A stretch of DNA of 6,496 nucleotides from Alphaproteobacteria bacterium (GTDB lineage: Bacteria > Pseudomonadota > Alphaproteobacteria > Rhizobiales > Devosiaceae). This document shows, one piece after another, positions 6,349 through 6,496 of the stretch. A program made the translations under genes and the position numbers. The stretch lies in NCBI GenBank assembly GCA_018820005.1, contig JAHJOS010000296.1, positions 1-6,496 of the forward strand, read 5' to 3'. Below the pieces are notes generated by a model. It was not told the DNA's origin, ran no database searches, and was given only the letters and a program-made list of their open reading frames with translations. The first letter of the stretch is position 1, and each line of letters begins with the position of its first letter.

Positions 6349-6360
6349 TTGCAAATTGAC
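6344..6360. promoter_or_regulatory. 17-bp inverted repeat overlapping the -35 box, candidate operator
   Basis: GTCAATT-GCA-AATTGAC has perfect 7-bp arms with a 3-bp centre, and its promoter-proximal arm contains five of the six bases of the TTGACA box. A repressor dimer bound here would block RNA polymerase. The adjacent DeoR-family regulator is the obvious candidate, but the core (CAATTNNNAATTG) also resembles AATT-type sites of other sugar regulators such as ROK-family proteins, so the binder is not assigned. Confidence 0.6.
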
Positions 6361-6397
6361 CCCATATGCGACCGATTCCGCACCAAACCTCAGCGCG

Positions 6398-6496
6398 TCA
6401 GCGCGCAACGATCACTTCGACGCCGCGACGCTCAAATGCCTCGCGATCCGCATCGGAAATGCCGCTATCGGTGATGAGCGTATGCACCAGTTCGAC
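6398..6496 (-). CDS. DeoR/GlpR-family transcriptional regulator, C-terminal end (partial)
   Basis: Only the last 32 codons and the TGA (6400-6398) are in the window; the DNA-binding N-terminus lies beyond the right edge. The residues VELVHTLITD, SGISDADREAFERRGV, EVIVAR match the typical end of the DeoR C-terminal sensor domain, an isomerase-like fold that usually binds a phosphorylated sugar. The LITD strand, the acidic helix and the final GVEVIV strand are the recognisable parts. It is on the same strand and 282 bp upstream of the binding-protein gene, so it is a plausible local regulator responding to a sugar-phosphate breakdown product. The assignment rests on a short stretch, but the pattern is distinctive. 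Confidence 0.8.
   Translation of the reverse strand, partial: VELVHTLITDSGISDADREAFERRGVEVIVAR

Larger units (their letters stand above)
6116..6397 (-). other. 282-bp intergenic regulatory region
   Basis: This is the only sizeable gap in the window. No credible gene lies in it on either strand. Reading toward the binding-protein gene it contains a 17-bp inverted repeat over a TTGACA box (6343-6360), an AT-rich tract (about 6297-6330), a second 17-bp palindrome (6225-6241), a small hairpin (6203-6223) and the Shine-Dalgarno (6121-6128). If the TTGACA promoter is right, the leader is about 200 nt. I found no intrinsic terminator for the upstream regulator gene, so it may read through into the operon. 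No known riboswitch was recognised. Confidence 0.6.

Noticed and set aside
1..6496. Mobile elements, CRISPR arrays, tRNA or rRNA genes
   Set aside because: I saw no transposase or integrase motifs, no regularly spaced repeats and no RNA-gene hallmarks on either strand.

Overview
The window holds most of a solute-import and sugar-degradation operon, all on the minus strand. The gene content, the apparently high GC, the partial DUF5060-type glycosidase and the unlipidated 'cluster 5' binding protein suggest an alphaproteobacterium, possibly a Hyphomicrobiales/Devosia-like soil or plant-associated organism. That placement is an inference from protein style; no rRNA or marker gene is present.

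Reading in the direction of transcription (right to left), the window opens with the last 32 codons of a DeoR/GlpR-family regulator (6398-6496). A 282-bp non-coding region follows (6116-6397). It carries a perfect TTGACA -35-like box overlapped by a 17-bp inverted repeat, a second and unrelated 17-bp palindrome nearer the gene, and a strong Shine-Dalgarno sequence. Next come a 635-aa exported family-5 solute-binding protein (4208-6115), two DppB/DppC-type permeases (3142-4143 and 2237-3145), two Opp/Dpp-type ATPases (1317-2240 and 493-1320), and the first 149 codons of a DUF5060-type glycoside-hydrolase-like protein that runs off the left edge (1-447).

The four membrane and ATPase genes are chained by three identical 4-base ATGA stop/start overlaps, so they are almost certainly co-translated. 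The binding-protein gene is separated from the first permease by 64 nt containing a strong stem-loop with no good U-tract. This is the usual place for a structure that keeps binding-protein mRNA more abundant than permease mRNA.

Taken together this is a complete Opp/Dpp-class ABC importer. Automatic annotation would probably call it a peptide transporter, but the flanking DUF5060 glycosidase, the DeoR-type regulator and the long, Trp-rich binding protein favour an oligosaccharide or plant-glycoside substrate. The likely flow is capture in the periplasm, import by the two permeases driven by the two ATPases, then cleavage in the cytoplasm by the DUF5060 protein, which has no visible signal peptide. 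No mobile element, CRISPR array, tRNA or rRNA was seen, and no clearly novel machinery. The most interesting points are the likely mis-annotated substrate, the two-operator promoter region and the intercistronic hairpin.
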